DNA from: Clostridia bacterium
GTDB lineage: Bacteria > Bacillota > Clostridia > Acetivibrionales > STF1-152
DNA length: 64,000 nt
Reading direction: 5' to 3'
Assembly (NCBI GenBank): GCA_028280575.1
Contig: JANQLN010000060.1
Span: 1 to 64,000, forward strand
Numbering within the stretch: the stretch's first letter is position 1; each line of letters starts with the position of its first letter. The position numbers and the translations under genes are program-made. Below, piece by piece: positions 9,811 through 18,672 of this stretch. The notes below the pieces were generated by a model that searched no databases, was not told where the DNA came from, and saw only the letters and a program-made list of their open reading frames with translations.

Positions 9811-11070
9811 TTGTCCAAGTTTATTGTAGCGGGAGGAAAGCCTTTAAGGGGAAAAGTAAAAATCAATGGTGCAAAAAATTCAGTATTGCCTATAATAGCC
9901 GCCTGCTTACTTGCAGATGGTAAAAGTATCATAGACGAAGTACCAAATCTTGAAGATGTAAACGTAATGTGTGATATTCTTGAAGCAATGGGAGTAGCTA
10001 TTAAAAGGGATTATAAAAATAGAAGATTGGAAATAGAGGTATCCGAAAAAGTGGATACTTATGCACCGTATTCTCTTGTTAGCAGATTGAGAGCATCCTT
10101 TCTTATTTTAGGACCTATTCTGGCCAGAGAAGGAAGAGTAACAATTTCAATGCCCGGAGGATGTGCAATAGGTACCAGGCCCGTAGACCTTCATCTAAAA
10201 GGCTTCACTGCTATGGGAGCTGAGATACAAAAGGACAAGGGAGTACTAAATGCACATGTAACTGGAAAACTGGCAGGCAGTGTTATATACCTGGATTTTC
10301 CCAGTGTAGGCGCTACTGAAAATATTCTTATGGCTTCGGTGCTGGCCGACGGCAAAACAGTAATTGAAAATGCTGCTTCAGAGCCTGAGATAGCTGATTT
10401 GGCAGCATTTTTAAATGCAATGGGCGCCCATATAAATGGTGCGGGAACGGACACTATAACAATAGAAGGAGTAAAATATCTAAAGGGAGTGAGGCATACA
10501 ATTATCCCCGACAGAATAGAAGCAGGTACATTTATGGCGGCTGCTGCAATAACAGGCGGAGATTTAGTACTTGAAAACGTGGTTTCCGGCCATTTGAAGC
10601 CTATCCTGGCAAAGCTGAAAGAATGTGGAATGGAAATTTCCGAGGAGCTGTCGACAATCCATTTAAAAAGCCCTGGAAGGCCTGAACCGATAGACATCAA
10701 AACACTGCCGTTTCCCGGCTTTCCTACAGACATGCAGGCGCAGATATCTTCTGTCATGAGCATATCAACGGGTACCAGTATAATTATTGAAACTATATTT
10801 GAAAACAGGTTTATGCATTTTGGAGAGCTTAAAAGGATGGGAGCGGAAGTAAAAGTGGACGGAAGAAGTGCTGTGATTGAGGGTAAATCAAAGCTAACGG
10901 GAGCACAGGTGAAGGCAACCGATTTAAGAGCAGGTGCGGCACTGGTAATTGCGGCTCTAGCAGCCGAAGGGAGTACGGAAATTGATAATATTGAACATAT
11001 AGATAGAGGATATGTGGATATGGATAAAAGATTAAATTCAATCGGAGCAGGTATTCATAGAGTAGATTAG
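9811..11070 (+). CDS. murA: UDP-N-acetylglucosamine 1-carboxyvinyltransferase
   Basis: Transfers enolpyruvate from PEP to UDP-GlcNAc, the first committed step of peptidoglycan synthesis in the cytoplasm. The 419-residue length is normal. Visible signatures are the N-terminal GAKNSVLPIIAACLL and the active-site loop PGGCAIGTRPVDLHLKG, whose Cys (about residue 116) is the fosfomycin-target cysteine of the family. A TTG codon at 9811 is the start, preceded by AAGGGATGGG; the ATG at 9800 is out of frame. Many Clostridia have two murA paralogues; this copy sits in the ywmB-murA-spoIID-spoIIQ cluster, which corresponds to the MurAB copy of Bacillus. Confidence 0.95.
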   Translation: MSKFIVAGGKPLRGKVKINGAKNSVLPIIAACLLADGKSIIDEVPNLEDVNVMCDILEAMGVAIKRDYKNRRLEIEVSEKVDTYAPYSLVSRLRASFLILGPILAREGRVTISMPGGCAIGTRPVDLHLKGFTAMGAEIQKDKGVLNAHVTGKLAGSVIYLDFPSVGATENILMASVLADGKTVIENAASEPEIADLAAFLNAMGAHINGAGTDTITIEGVKYLKGVRHTIIPDRIEAGTFMAAAAITGGDLVLENVVSGHLKPILAKLKECGMEISEELSTIHLKSPGRPEPIDIKTLPFPGFPTDMQAQISSVMSISTGTSIIIETIFENRFMHFGELKRMGAEVKVDGRSAVIEGKSKLTGAQVKATDLRAGAALVIAALAAEGSTEIDNIEHIDRGYVDMDKRLNSIGAGIHRVD

Positions 11071-11114
11071 GAATATAATGTAAAGGGACGCACCTATGAA
11101 AGGGTTTGGGGTCA

Positions 11115-12110
11115 ATGACGAAAATATTATATTACGTGATAAGTATGGTTGCCATAATACTGGTATTGCCGCTTTTAATAGTGGGCGGATTTGTAAAAAG
11201 TGATTTTAACAGGGATTTTAGTATAAAAGCTGTGCCTGCTGAAAAGGATGATATAGTTATAAATGTCTATATGACCGATACCGGTGAAGTCGTACAAATG
11301 GAACTTGAAGAATACTTGCAGGGTGTTGTTGCTGCCGAAATGCCTGCAGAGTTTGAACTGGAGGCTCTTAAAGCCCAGGCTGTAGCCTCCAGGACATATG
11401 CATATTATAGGATAGTCAATTCAAATATTGATAAAAGCCATGCCGGTGCAAATGTTTGTACTGATTTTACCCATTGCCAGGCATGGAAATGTTTAGATGA
11501 GGCTGTTTTAAAATGGGATAAGAACAAAGCCCTCAAAAACATGGACAAAATCAAAAAAGCTGTAACGGATACCCGGAATATAATTATCAAATATGAAGGT
11601 GAGGTCATAGACCCTGTTTTTCATTCCAACAGCGGAGGAAGAACCGAAAACTCCCGGGATGTATGGGATGGAGGAGAATTTCCTTACCTTAAAAGTGTGA
11701 TTAGCCAAGGTGAAGACAAAAGTCCGGCATATGAAAATACAATTGTTATTACGCCGGATGACTTTGTTGCTACTCTTCAGGATGAATTTCCTGAACTTGA
11801 AGTGGATAAGGATGATTTAAAAAATGAATTAAGCATTATTGATTATACGGAAGGGCAAAGAGTAAAAACCCTCCGGGTTGGAAATATTAAAATATCAGGA
11901 GTTGACTTTAGAAAAATTTTTGAATTAAAGTCGGCAAATTTTGAGTTTGAAATGCCGGAAGATAATATTATAAAAATAACTGCCTATGGGAACGGTCATG
12001 GAGTAGGTATGAGCCAATGGGGAGCTAACCATCTTGCCCAAACCGGATCCGGCTATGAAAAAATTCTCAAGCATTATTATCAAAACGTAGAGTTATCAAC
12101 CATTCCATAA
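11115..12110 (+). CDS. spoIID: stage II sporulation protein D
   Basis: SpoIID is a membrane-anchored lytic transglycosylase of the SpoIID-SpoIIM-SpoIIP machine that remodels septal peptidoglycan during engulfment. Residues 4-24 form a transmembrane anchor (LYYVISMVAIILVLPLLIVG). The catalytic-domain hallmark EYLQGVVAAEMP is followed by EALKAQAVASRTYA, and the C-terminus has GNGHGVGMSQWGA, all diagnostic. ATG at 11115 is chosen because GAAAGGG ends 10 bases before it; an in-frame TTG at 11106 is possible but poorly spaced. In Bacillus the gene is transcribed by mother-cell sigma-E; I did not find a convincing sigma-E promoter in the 44-base gap after murA. Confidence 0.93.
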   Translation: MTKILYYVISMVAIILVLPLLIVGGFVKSDFNRDFSIKAVPAEKDDIVINVYMTDTGEVVQMELEEYLQGVVAAEMPAEFELEALKAQAVASRTYAYYRIVNSNIDKSHAGANVCTDFTHCQAWKCLDEAVLKWDKNKALKNMDKIKKAVTDTRNIIIKYEGEVIDPVFHSNSGGRTENSRDVWDGGEFPYLKSVISQGEDKSPAYENTIVITPDDFVATLQDEFPELEVDKDDLKNELSIIDYTEGQRVKTLRVGNIKISGVDFRKIFELKSANFEFEMPEDNIIKITAYGNGHGVGMSQWGANHLAQTGSGYEKILKHYYQNVELSTIP

Positions 12111-12152
12111 AAAACAAGAAAAATTTTGCTTAAAATTTATATCTTCTTCCAT

Positions 12153-12181
12153 GTATATTGTTTCCAAAGGCGGCAACAATA
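12153..12181 (+). promoter_or_regulatory. sigma-F-like promoter of spoIIQ
   Basis: GTATA (12153-12157) fits the sigma-F -35 consensus GYWTA. GGCAACAATA (12172-12181) fits the -10 consensus GGNRANANTW at every defined position. The spacing is 14 bases against the usual 15. In Bacillus spoIIQ is a forespore sigma-F gene, so placement agrees with function. The assignment rests on sequence match only. Confidence 0.5.
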
Positions 12182-12201
12182 ATATATGGAGGTGGAAAAT
12201 T

Positions 12202-13065
12202 ATGAAAAATAATTTTGGAGAAAAAAGATTCAGTAAGGAAAAAATAATTGAATTCTTTGAGAAAAAGGGATTCTATGTTGTGTTAGCTTTATGTGTATTA
12301 ATAGTAGGACTTACGGCGGTTTTTATAAGTAACGGAACATTTATTAACTCGGATAGGGGATATGAGGATGAAGAAATCATATCTGGTGAAATGGCTGAGG
12401 ATTTCGACGATGATACTGAGGATTATGTATTTAATGATGAGAATGATCTTTTACAATCGTCAAAGGACACTTCCGGCAGTGATCAAAATGTCAAAGAAAA
12501 ATCCCAGGGGGAAGCAGTACTGGAAGAAGGGAAAGAGGACAGCTCCATAAGCTACATCAATACCGACAATTTACAGGATGATAATAAAAACGTGCCGGAT
12601 AGTTTGGCAGAAAACGAAATGGAAGCAGTTGGTGTTTCGGCCCAGCCGCTGCAGGATTTTATTATGCCTGTTTATGGAGATATAACATTTGACTATGCTA
12701 TGGATAGGCTTGTATATTCAAAAACACTGGAGGAGTGGAGAACACACAGCGGCATAGATATTGGCTCAAGCAGAGGCACCCCCGTAAAAGTTGTAGCCGA
12801 CGGTGTTGTAAGAGAAATTAAGAATGATCCCAGATTTGGTATTACTATTATTGTGGAGCATTCCGGTAATATTAGAACTGTTTATGCCAATCTGGCAAAT
12901 GGCGATACCGTATCTCCCAATCAAAAGGTCAAGCAGGGTGATGTTATAAGCAGCATAGGAAATACGGCCATATTTGAGTCGGCGGAACCTGCTCATCTGC
13001 ATTTTGAAGTACTAAAAGACAATAAACCGGTAGACCCTAAGAAGTATTTGCCCATAAAAGATTAA
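12202..13065 (+). CDS. spoIIQ: SpoIIQ-type M23 (LytM) peptidase-domain protein
   Basis: 287 residues: short cytoplasmic head, one transmembrane segment (VVLALCVLIVGLTAVFI), an acidic low-complexity stalk rich in D/E/S, then a C-terminal LytM domain. Context after spoIID, together with this architecture, identifies SpoIIQ, the forespore protein that zips to mother-cell SpoIIIAH during engulfment. Both metal-binding motifs are intact: HSGID (HxxxD) and HLHFE (HxH). Bacillus SpoIIQ lacks a full set and is inactive, whereas clostridial SpoIIQ proteins generally keep it, so real endopeptidase activity is possible. ATG at 12202 follows GGAGGTGG at an ideal distance; the in-frame ATG at 12151 lies inside the putative promoter. 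Confidence 0.85.
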   Translation: MKNNFGEKRFSKEKIIEFFEKKGFYVVLALCVLIVGLTAVFISNGTFINSDRGYEDEEIISGEMAEDFDDDTEDYVFNDENDLLQSSKDTSGSDQNVKEKSQGEAVLEEGKEDSSISYINTDNLQDDNKNVPDSLAENEMEAVGVSAQPLQDFIMPVYGDITFDYAMDRLVYSKTLEEWRTHSGIDIGSSRGTPVKVVADGVVREIKNDPRFGITIIVEHSGNIRTVYANLANGDTVSPNQKVKQGDVISSIGNTAIFESAEPAHLHFEVLKDNKPVDPKKYLPIKD

Positions 13066-13104
13066 ATTTTGCAAACAGTAATGGAAGATAAATAAAAGAT
13101 ACAT

Positions 13105-13172
13105 AAAAAACATGCATAAAAGGACGGCCGGTTAACCATAAATACGGGCTGTACCTTTATGCATGTTTTTTT
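13105..13172. terminator. bidirectional rho-independent terminator
   Basis: CATGCATAAA (13111-13120) pairs with TTTATGCATG (13156-13165). The stem is flanked by A6 on the left and T7 on the right, so it can end both spoIIQ and the convergent serine hydrolase gene. A further GG/CC pair closes above one bulged A. Confidence 0.85.
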
Positions 13173-13233
13173 ATTGGTAAATAAGAAGCAGGATCAGACC
13201 TGAAAATATTAACAAGCCTGATCCTGGTTACAG

Positions 13234-14688
13234 CTATTGCTTCTTGAACACTATATCACCCACCGCCGGCTCAAGTGGTGCCGATACACTGCTTATCCTG
13301 CCGTTTTCATCAGTGTGGAAGGTGAAGTTGAGCCATGGACGGCCATCTTCTTCAATCATGGTAAATACGTCATAATGGTAATGCCGGAGTTCAAATTCCT
13401 TTTCCCTGTGTATATGTACAAGCCTGTCATGGGATGCTTTCACCTCAAAATACATATATGCTGGATGCTCATATACACCTTCGTAATCAGCCAGATTATG
13501 GGATGGTGATGTACCTTCCGCCCTTGGATTCTCTTTCTCCTTATTTTCTTTTTGTCTTTTTGCATTTTCCTTCTGCTTTTGCACCTGCTCCCTCTTTCTT
13601 TCAAGGAAGGGTGAAATGTCGTCCCCAAACATCCGGTCAAACAACTGGTAATAGATAATATCATTGATTCCTGCCTGAAAATTCGGTAGAAAAATTACTG
13701 CCATGTTTTCCTTTGGAATCATACTGATACCTGAACCAAATGCTCCTCCATGTGAAACAGTAATATGATTTTTGTAGGGTAATGACCACCATCCCAGGCA
13801 GGTGGACAGATAACCCAGTTCAGGTGCCTGAAGTGGAACCCTGTCCATCATATGAGGCCGATGCATTTCTTCTATTCTTTTCTCTGAAACCAGCGTACCG
13901 CCGTTATATTTGCCCTTGTTCAAATGCATAATTGTCCATTTTATAATGTCATTCAATGATGAAATAATGCAGCCGGCCGGAGCACGGGGAAAGTCATAGT
14001 CATCAGAGATAGAGCGGAATGTTATGGGTTTTATCTCCTCACCTGAGTTATAGTAGGCTTCCGAAAGATTATCATACTTTTTGGCATCTCTTTGCCTTGT
14101 AAAAGAAGTATCCATGGAAAGAGGCTTTAAAATTCTTTCATTTACAAAATCCTCCCACTTCATTCCAGAAATGCATTCCACCAGATGTCCTGCAATCATG
14201 TACATATTATTGTTGTACTGCAGTGTTGTCCTGAAGCCTTTGTTTGAATCAAGGTATTGTATCCGTCTGGCTGTTTCCTCCCGTGTCAGGCTCATGTCGT
14301 AGAAAGCTCCGTTATGGGCCGGAAGTCCGGTTCTGTGTGTCAAAAGGTCAATAGTTGTCACACTGCTGGTCTCATAATGACTCTTCATCCTGAAGTGGGG
14401 CATATACTCAATTATCGGTCTGTCCCATTCAAGCTTTCCATCATCAACAAGTAATGCACAAGACATGGATGTAAATGCCTTTGTGTTTGAGGCAATATGA
14501 AAAGCCGTATTCTCATTTACCGGGAGCTTTTTCTTCGTGTTTCTAAACCCGAAGCATTTTTTGTAAACCACCTTGTTGTCCTTGATTGCTGCAATGGCAG
14601 CACCGGGAACTTTAAACTCGTCAAGCACAGATTGAAAAAAATCATCAATTTTTTTCAATGTTTCCTGTCCAAACTCTGTTTCCTTCAT
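13234..14688 (-). CDS. serine hydrolase, class C beta-lactamase-like family
   Basis: 484 residues, no signal peptide. The N-terminal ~370 residues are a beta-lactamase/D-Ala-D-Ala carboxypeptidase-fold domain: SNTK (in HIASNTKAFTS) is the SxxK nucleophile motif, and YNNNMYMIAG supplies the YxN element. A lysine- and glutamate-rich linker leads to a small C-terminal beta domain of the DUF3471 type. Members act as esterases, peptidases or D-amino-acid-processing enzymes, and few are true beta-lactamases; the absence of an export signal argues against antibiotic resistance. The start follows GGAGGG at 12-13 bases. It lies 22 bases downstream of an ABC exporter operon on the same strand, so the two may share a substrate. 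Confidence 0.8.
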   Translation of the reverse strand: MKETEFGQETLKKIDDFFQSVLDEFKVPGAAIAAIKDNKVVYKKCFGFRNTKKKLPVNENTAFHIASNTKAFTSMSCALLVDDGKLEWDRPIIEYMPHFRMKSHYETSSVTTIDLLTHRTGLPAHNGAFYDMSLTREETARRIQYLDSNKGFRTTLQYNNNMYMIAGHLVECISGMKWEDFVNERILKPLSMDTSFTRQRDAKKYDNLSEAYYNSGEEIKPITFRSISDDYDFPRAPAGCIISSLNDIIKWTIMHLNKGKYNGGTLVSEKRIEEMHRPHMMDRVPLQAPELGYLSTCLGWWSLPYKNHITVSHGGAFGSGISMIPKENMAVIFLPNFQAGINDIIYYQLFDRMFGDDISPFLERKREQVQKQKENAKRQKENKEKENPRAEGTSPSHNLADYEGVYEHPAYMYFEVKASHDRLVHIHREKEFELRHYHYDVFTMIEEDGRPWLNFTFHTDENGRISSVSAPLEPAVGDIVFKKQ

Positions 14689-14710
14689 GCAAATCCCTCC
14701 TGTATGTTAA

Positions 14711-15712
14711 TTATTTTTTACTTTCCGCTTCCCTGTCCAGATACAGCTCCTTTATCATATCTTCAATGGGTGGCTCCTCAATAATAAGGTCACTTAGCCT
14801 GAATTGAATCCCTATCTGCCTTACAAATTCATTCAAGCCTGTTTGAGTGGTATCAAGGATCATTTCAACATTGTATTTTGACAGGTTTTCTGTTACTTCA
14901 ACCCCCCTGATTTGTATATCTCCTATTTCATCATGGGATGAAAGCCTGATGAGCTTTATATTTCCGGTATGCCTCCTCAAGTCGTCCAGGGAGTTATCAA
15001 AAACAATATCACCATGGTTTACTATAATGACTCTTTTTGCAAGGTGCTCAATATCGCTCAGGTCATGGGTAGTAAGAATAAATGTAACTCCGCTTTTATT
15101 CATTTCCAGAATGAATTGCCTTATCTTTTCCCTGGAAAGAATATCGAGGCCGATGGTGGGCTCATCAAGAAATACAATTGAAGGTCTGTGGAGCATTGCC
15201 ATAATGAATTCACACTTCATTCTCTCTCCAAGTGAAAGCTGCCTTGTAGGGCGATGTATATGGTCTCCGACATCAAGCAAATCCGTCATGTCATTCAATG
15301 TGTTTTTAAATGTTTTCTGTGCAATGCCATATATGGACCTGTTCATGTAAAAGGCATCTGCAGGCGGGATATCCCAGAGCAATTGTGATTTTTGGCCAAA
15401 AACAGCACCAATATTGGTTACATACCTTTTACGGTCTTTCCAGGGAACATAGCCCATTGCATAAACATCACCGGATGTGGGGTATAATATACCGGTAAGT
15501 ATTTTAAGAGTTGTAGACTTGCCCGCTCCGTTTGGCCCCAAAAATCCAAGCAGCTCTCCCTTTTCTATTTCAAATGATATTCCCTTGAGGGCGTCGAGGT
15601 TAATGGATTGTCTGGCAAAGAGGCTTTTAACCGTATCCTTGAAGGATTCTCCACGTTTATAGGTCTTGTATGTCTTTCTTAAATCTTTTACCCTTATAAT
15701 CACTTTATTCAT
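14711..15712 (-). CDS. ABC-2 type transporter ATP-binding protein
   Basis: 333 residues. The Walker A motif GPNGAGKST, the signature LSLGER (in TRQLSLGERMKCE) and Walker B IVFLDEPTIGLD are all intact, followed by the H-loop TTHD. The protein matches the subfamily of uncharacterised exporters that pair one ATPase with two six-helix permeases (COG4586-like). ATG at 15712-15710 is used: GGAGG precedes it, and it overlaps the stop codon of the upstream permease by one base (TAATG), which indicates translational coupling. A longer in-frame extension to 15760 would run into the permease and has no RBS. The substrate is unknown. Confidence 0.88.
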   Translation of the reverse strand: MNKVIIRVKDLRKTYKTYKRGESFKDTVKSLFARQSINLDALKGISFEIEKGELLGFLGPNGAGKSTTLKILTGILYPTSGDVYAMGYVPWKDRKRYVTNIGAVFGQKSQLLWDIPPADAFYMNRSIYGIAQKTFKNTLNDMTDLLDVGDHIHRPTRQLSLGERMKCEFIMAMLHRPSIVFLDEPTIGLDILSREKIRQFILEMNKSGVTFILTTHDLSDIEHLAKRVIIVNHGDIVFDNSLDDLRRHTGNIKLIRLSSHDEIGDIQIRGVEVTENLSKYNVEMILDTTQTGLNEFVRQIGIQFRLSDLIIEEPPIEDMIKELYLDREAESKK

Positions 15713-16512
15713 TATCCTCCTGTGCTGGTGTATTGACGTACCATTTTTTTGAAGAACCAAAAACTTGCTATGAGAAAGAAAATGCTTGATACTATGGCTG
15801 CAGTTATTTGCGGCGAATATTTACCCAGCAGTACGGATGCCGGAAAGAAACCGAGCAGACCTAATGGAATAATTACAGTAATAAATGTCTGAATTGGTTT
15901 AGAAAAAATAGAAAGCGGATACTGTGAAAAAGATGTAACTGCTGAAAACATTTCAAATATTCTGCTGTTTCCCACCCAGACTATTGCAAGTGCCGACATG
16001 ATTAGTGCAAAGGCAAACAGCATAACCAGTGAAAGAATAAACAGAAGCAGAAACTGCACCCACTGCATGAAACCCGGAAAAGGCAGATGCTTCATTGAAA
16101 TAGCAAACAGCAGGACTCCCCCAAAAAGCTTTCCAATGTCATTACAGTCAAAAGCGGTCATAATAATCAAATGAACAAGACCCAACGGTTTTATCAGAAG
16201 AATATCCAATGTCCCTTCCCGTACCCGGGAAAGGGTATTCCACACCATGCCAAAAAAGAATGGGAAGGCGATACCTCTTGCCATCATGAAAATTGACTGT
16301 ATCAATAATACTTCATATATACCCCATCCCGGAAAAGATGCCCCGTTCGAGTAAATCAGGAATGTGATGGCCGGAGCAAACATCTCTGCCATAAGCATGA
16401 TAATCGTACTTAAAAGGAAGTCCCCCCTGTATGCCATTCTTCCGGCCAGTGCAGCTTTTATTGCCTGGAAATGTGCCTTGACACCACGGATGAATTGATT
16501 TTCAGCTATCAT
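15712..16512 (-). CDS. ABC-2 type transporter permease (second subunit)
   Basis: 266 residues with about six hydrophobic segments (for example LLLFILSLVMLFAFALIMSA and a C-terminal ITAAIVSSIFFLIASFW). It fits the COG4587/COG3694 pair of integral membrane proteins that work with the ATPase encoded next to it. It overlaps the upstream permease by 4 bases and the downstream ATPase by one, so the three proteins are probably made in fixed ratio. The substrate cannot be deduced; related exporters have been linked to lipids, drugs or peptides. Confidence 0.82.
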   Translation of the reverse strand: MIAENQFIRGVKAHFQAIKAALAGRMAYRGDFLLSTIIMLMAEMFAPAITFLIYSNGASFPGWGIYEVLLIQSIFMMARGIAFPFFFGMVWNTLSRVREGTLDILLIKPLGLVHLIIMTAFDCNDIGKLFGGVLLFAISMKHLPFPGFMQWVQFLLLFILSLVMLFAFALIMSALAIVWVGNSRIFEMFSAVTSFSQYPLSIFSKPIQTFITVIIPLGLLGFFPASVLLGKYSPQITAAIVSSIFFLIASFWFFKKMVRQYTSTGG

Positions 16513-17327
16513 ATTCCCACCCCCGAAAACCTTTTTATCCCTTTCTTCCAGAGGATGGTTACAAACAATACCATAGCCAGAACCATTAAAGCCTGTATTC
16601 CTACAATTTCAGGAATTGAAAAACTGACACCTCCCAGTTCATAACTGCCTATAAAAACCCGGGTGGGCACAAATGTGATATACTGAAAAGGCATAAACAA
16701 CAGGATTTTTTGTATGGGTGATGGAAAAAATGTCAGTGGAATGAATACCCCGGCACAAATATCCTTGAATAAATGGAGAGCCTGCCTTAATCCATTGGTC
16801 CTTATCAGCCAGAAGCCGGATATGCCTATACAGTAATTGACCAGAAAAGCTAATATGAAGCTTAAGAGTATGGATATGACCGTCCAGACTGGAAACCTCG
16901 GTACCAAGCGTATACCGAAAGCAAAAATGAATATAAGGTAAACGGGAATGAATTCCATCCAGAAAGACAGTATCCTATGCCCGATTTTTTGTGCAAGAGC
17001 GAAATATACATGGGTAACAGGCCTCAGAAGAAAAGTGGCAAACTTTCCCGTACGTATGAGCATCTGCAGGTTCCAGTCCGCAAAATCGAATGTCAGGTAG
17101 CTTATTACAGAACTGATACCATAGTATGTAACCATTTGTTCAAGTGTAAATCCGCCGAGACTTCCACGTGTAGTGAAAACGGCATGCCAGATGAAATACT
17201 GGACCAGGAAAAACACAGGGCCTACAAAAAGTGATACCGCCATATGACTCCTGTAGGCTGCCCATTCCTTATATGTTACAAAAGCTACAGTCTTGTAGAA
17301 TTCTATTTTCTTTCCAATAACACCCAT
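16509..17327 (-). CDS. ABC-2 type transporter permease (first subunit)
   Basis: About 272 residues with six predicted membrane segments; the VTYKEWAAYRSHMAV stretch near the N-terminus is typical of the family's amphipathic entry. The start is uncertain. I use ATG 17327 (MGVIGKKIEF), but it has no good RBS. A TTG at about 17345 is preceded by GGGGGG, and the open frame continues to another TTG at 17366. The 160-bp MITE at 17402-17561 sits just upstream, so the original promoter or start region may have been altered by its insertion. Confidence 0.8.
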   Translation of the reverse strand: MGVIGKKIEFYKTVAFVTYKEWAAYRSHMAVSLFVGPVFFLVQYFIWHAVFTTRGSLGGFTLEQMVTYYGISSVISYLTFDFADWNLQMLIRTGKFATFLLRPVTHVYFALAQKIGHRILSFWMEFIPVYLIFIFAFGIRLVPRFPVWTVISILLSFILAFLVNYCIGISGFWLIRTNGLRQALHLFKDICAGVFIPLTFFPSPIQKILLFMPFQYITFVPTRVFIGSYELGGVSFSIPEIVGIQALMVLAMVLFVTILWKKGIKRFSGVGI

Positions 17328-17401
17328 GCTGGATAAAAAAATCAAGCAGCAACCCCCCAAAAACAATACAATGGATTATTGAACCAAACTTGCTTATTAT
17401 A

Positions 17402-17561
17402 GTGGTCTGCAACACATAAAATTTATAGTTATCTTGTCGCATATTTTTCCACAATTCTGCGTTGTCGTCGGATTAAATATCCAGATATTCGCACCTCCTC
17501 CGCCTTGTCTTGTGAAAAAATCTACGACAATCTACCCACAATTTCATGTGTTACAGACCAC
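17402..17561. mobile_element. 160-bp MITE with 22-bp terminal inverted repeats and TA flanks
   Basis: The ends GTGGTCTGCAACACATAAAA and, on the other strand, GTGGTCTGTAACACATGAAA match at 20 of 22 positions. The element is bordered by TA on both sides (17400-17401 and 17562-17563), the target duplication expected for IS630/Tc1-mariner-type transposition. Internal parts also pair (TTGTCG...ATTTTT...CACAA occurs in both arms), so the whole element can form a long imperfect hairpin. It has no coding capacity. An internal block CAAGACAAGGCGGAGGA (minus strand) is shared with the element at 61602-61810. Confidence 0.75.
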
Positions 17562-17573
17562 TAGTTTGAACCT

Positions 17574-18329
17574 TTACATTTGAAGTTCGCACAGTTTAAG
17601 AACAAGTTTAGAAATAACGGAGGATACCATATCAAACCGGCTGTTCTTTTCACCTGTTTCCTCGTTTATGTATAACCTGCGATTTACCTCCAGCATGACA
17701 GAGCTTACCCGTTTATCACTTTTATAGTACTTCATGGGAACAATGGTACCTGCAAAGGGGAAATTCCGCCTGACAGTCAAGCCATTGTCCTTGACATACT
17801 CCTCAATAACCCTGGCAAGTGCTTCCGGTGTATGGTATTCATCTGTACCAATACATATGTCAGGCCTTACCGATGTCTTATCACTTTCAAATGCAAGGGG
17901 GCTATCCGGAAAGGAGTGACCGTCAATAATCAGGCATTTTCCGAATTTTTCAAGTAGTTCCTCTACCTTCTTAGCCAGCGCAAAATGATAAGGGTCATAA
18001 TACTTCCGGATCATTTCTTCTCTTTTTTTAACAGTAAGATTTCTTAATTTCCTGCCATCCAGAGTTTTTGTATATATCGCACCCATGCCAAATTTTGACA
18101 TGATCTCCTGCCGGTCGTCACGAAACCTTTCCGGGTCAAACAAAAGCCTGCTGAAACTGTTTTTTTGAACATCAGGCCCATCAACACAAAAGAGTTCATC
18201 AGTATACCAATCTGTCATCCTAAGCTTTTCTCTGAAAAGAGAATCATCATCAATCAATATACTGTCCCTTTCTTCAGGGGGTATTTTTGCTGAACTGTGG
18301 GGTACATGGATAAGGACTGCTTTATTCAT
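17574..18329 (-). CDS. N-formylglutamate amidohydrolase family protein
   Basis: 251 residues. The N-terminal IHVPHSS, the DWYTDELF block and LIIDGHSFPDSPL with its metal-ligand histidine are characteristic of the N-formylglutamate amidohydrolase family (HutG-like, COG3741). In histidine degradation the enzyme hydrolyses N-formylglutamate to glutamate and formate, but no other hut genes are present here, so the physiological substrate is open. The chosen start MNKAVLIHVPHSS follows GGAGAAG; the frame is open a further 28 codons upstream without an RBS. The stop codon lies 12 bases from the right end of the MITE. Confidence 0.82.
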   Translation of the reverse strand: MNKAVLIHVPHSSAKIPPEERDSILIDDDSLFREKLRMTDWYTDELFCVDGPDVQKNSFSRLLFDPERFRDDRQEIMSKFGMGAIYTKTLDGRKLRNLTVKKREEMIRKYYDPYHFALAKKVEELLEKFGKCLIIDGHSFPDSPLAFESDKTSVRPDICIGTDEYHTPEALARVIEEYVKDNGLTVRRNFPFAGTIVPMKYYKSDKRVSSVMLEVNRRLYINEETGEKNSRFDMVSSVISKLVLKLCELQM

Positions 18330-18450
18330 ATTGTCTTCTCCTGGAATATTGATTATTTTTTTATCAGTCTTTTTCTGGAAGTAATATAGATTATGGCATA
18401 CTACTACCTGCATGTCAAGACAAAAAATGATTATAAAAAAACTTTCTTAA

Positions 18451-18672
18451 GAAGCATCTGATATTGATTTAATAATATTGGTTGATGAAAGTGACGAAGA
18501 CCTTCGTAAATACAGAGATGATATTGTTGATGTTTCTGTTGATATATCACTTAAGTATGATGTTGATGTTTCAATACATGCAAAAAACTCAAAATCCTTC
18601 TACGATTATTCTGAGGTTGTTCCTTTTTATAGAAACATACTGGAAGATGGAGTTGAGGTATATGAACAGTAA
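18451..18672 (+). pseudogene. MNT-type nucleotidyltransferase, N-terminally truncated remnant
   Basis: The frame reads EASDIDLIILVDESDEDL, matching the second half of the nucleotidyltransferase catalytic motif (GS...SDIDLxV). It continues to VVPFYRNILEDGVEVYEQ, the usual C-terminal end of small MNT (minimal nucleotidyltransferase) proteins. The preceding GS-containing part is missing and an in-frame TAA (18468-18470 region of the upstream DNA, at 18448-18450) blocks extension. Such proteins are antitoxins in HEPN/MNT modules. A short frame immediately after (from 18663, MNSKFWDLYFF...) might be a HEPN scrap, but the similarity is too weak to claim. It sits ahead of the cas operon, consistent with a decayed defence island. 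Confidence 0.6.
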
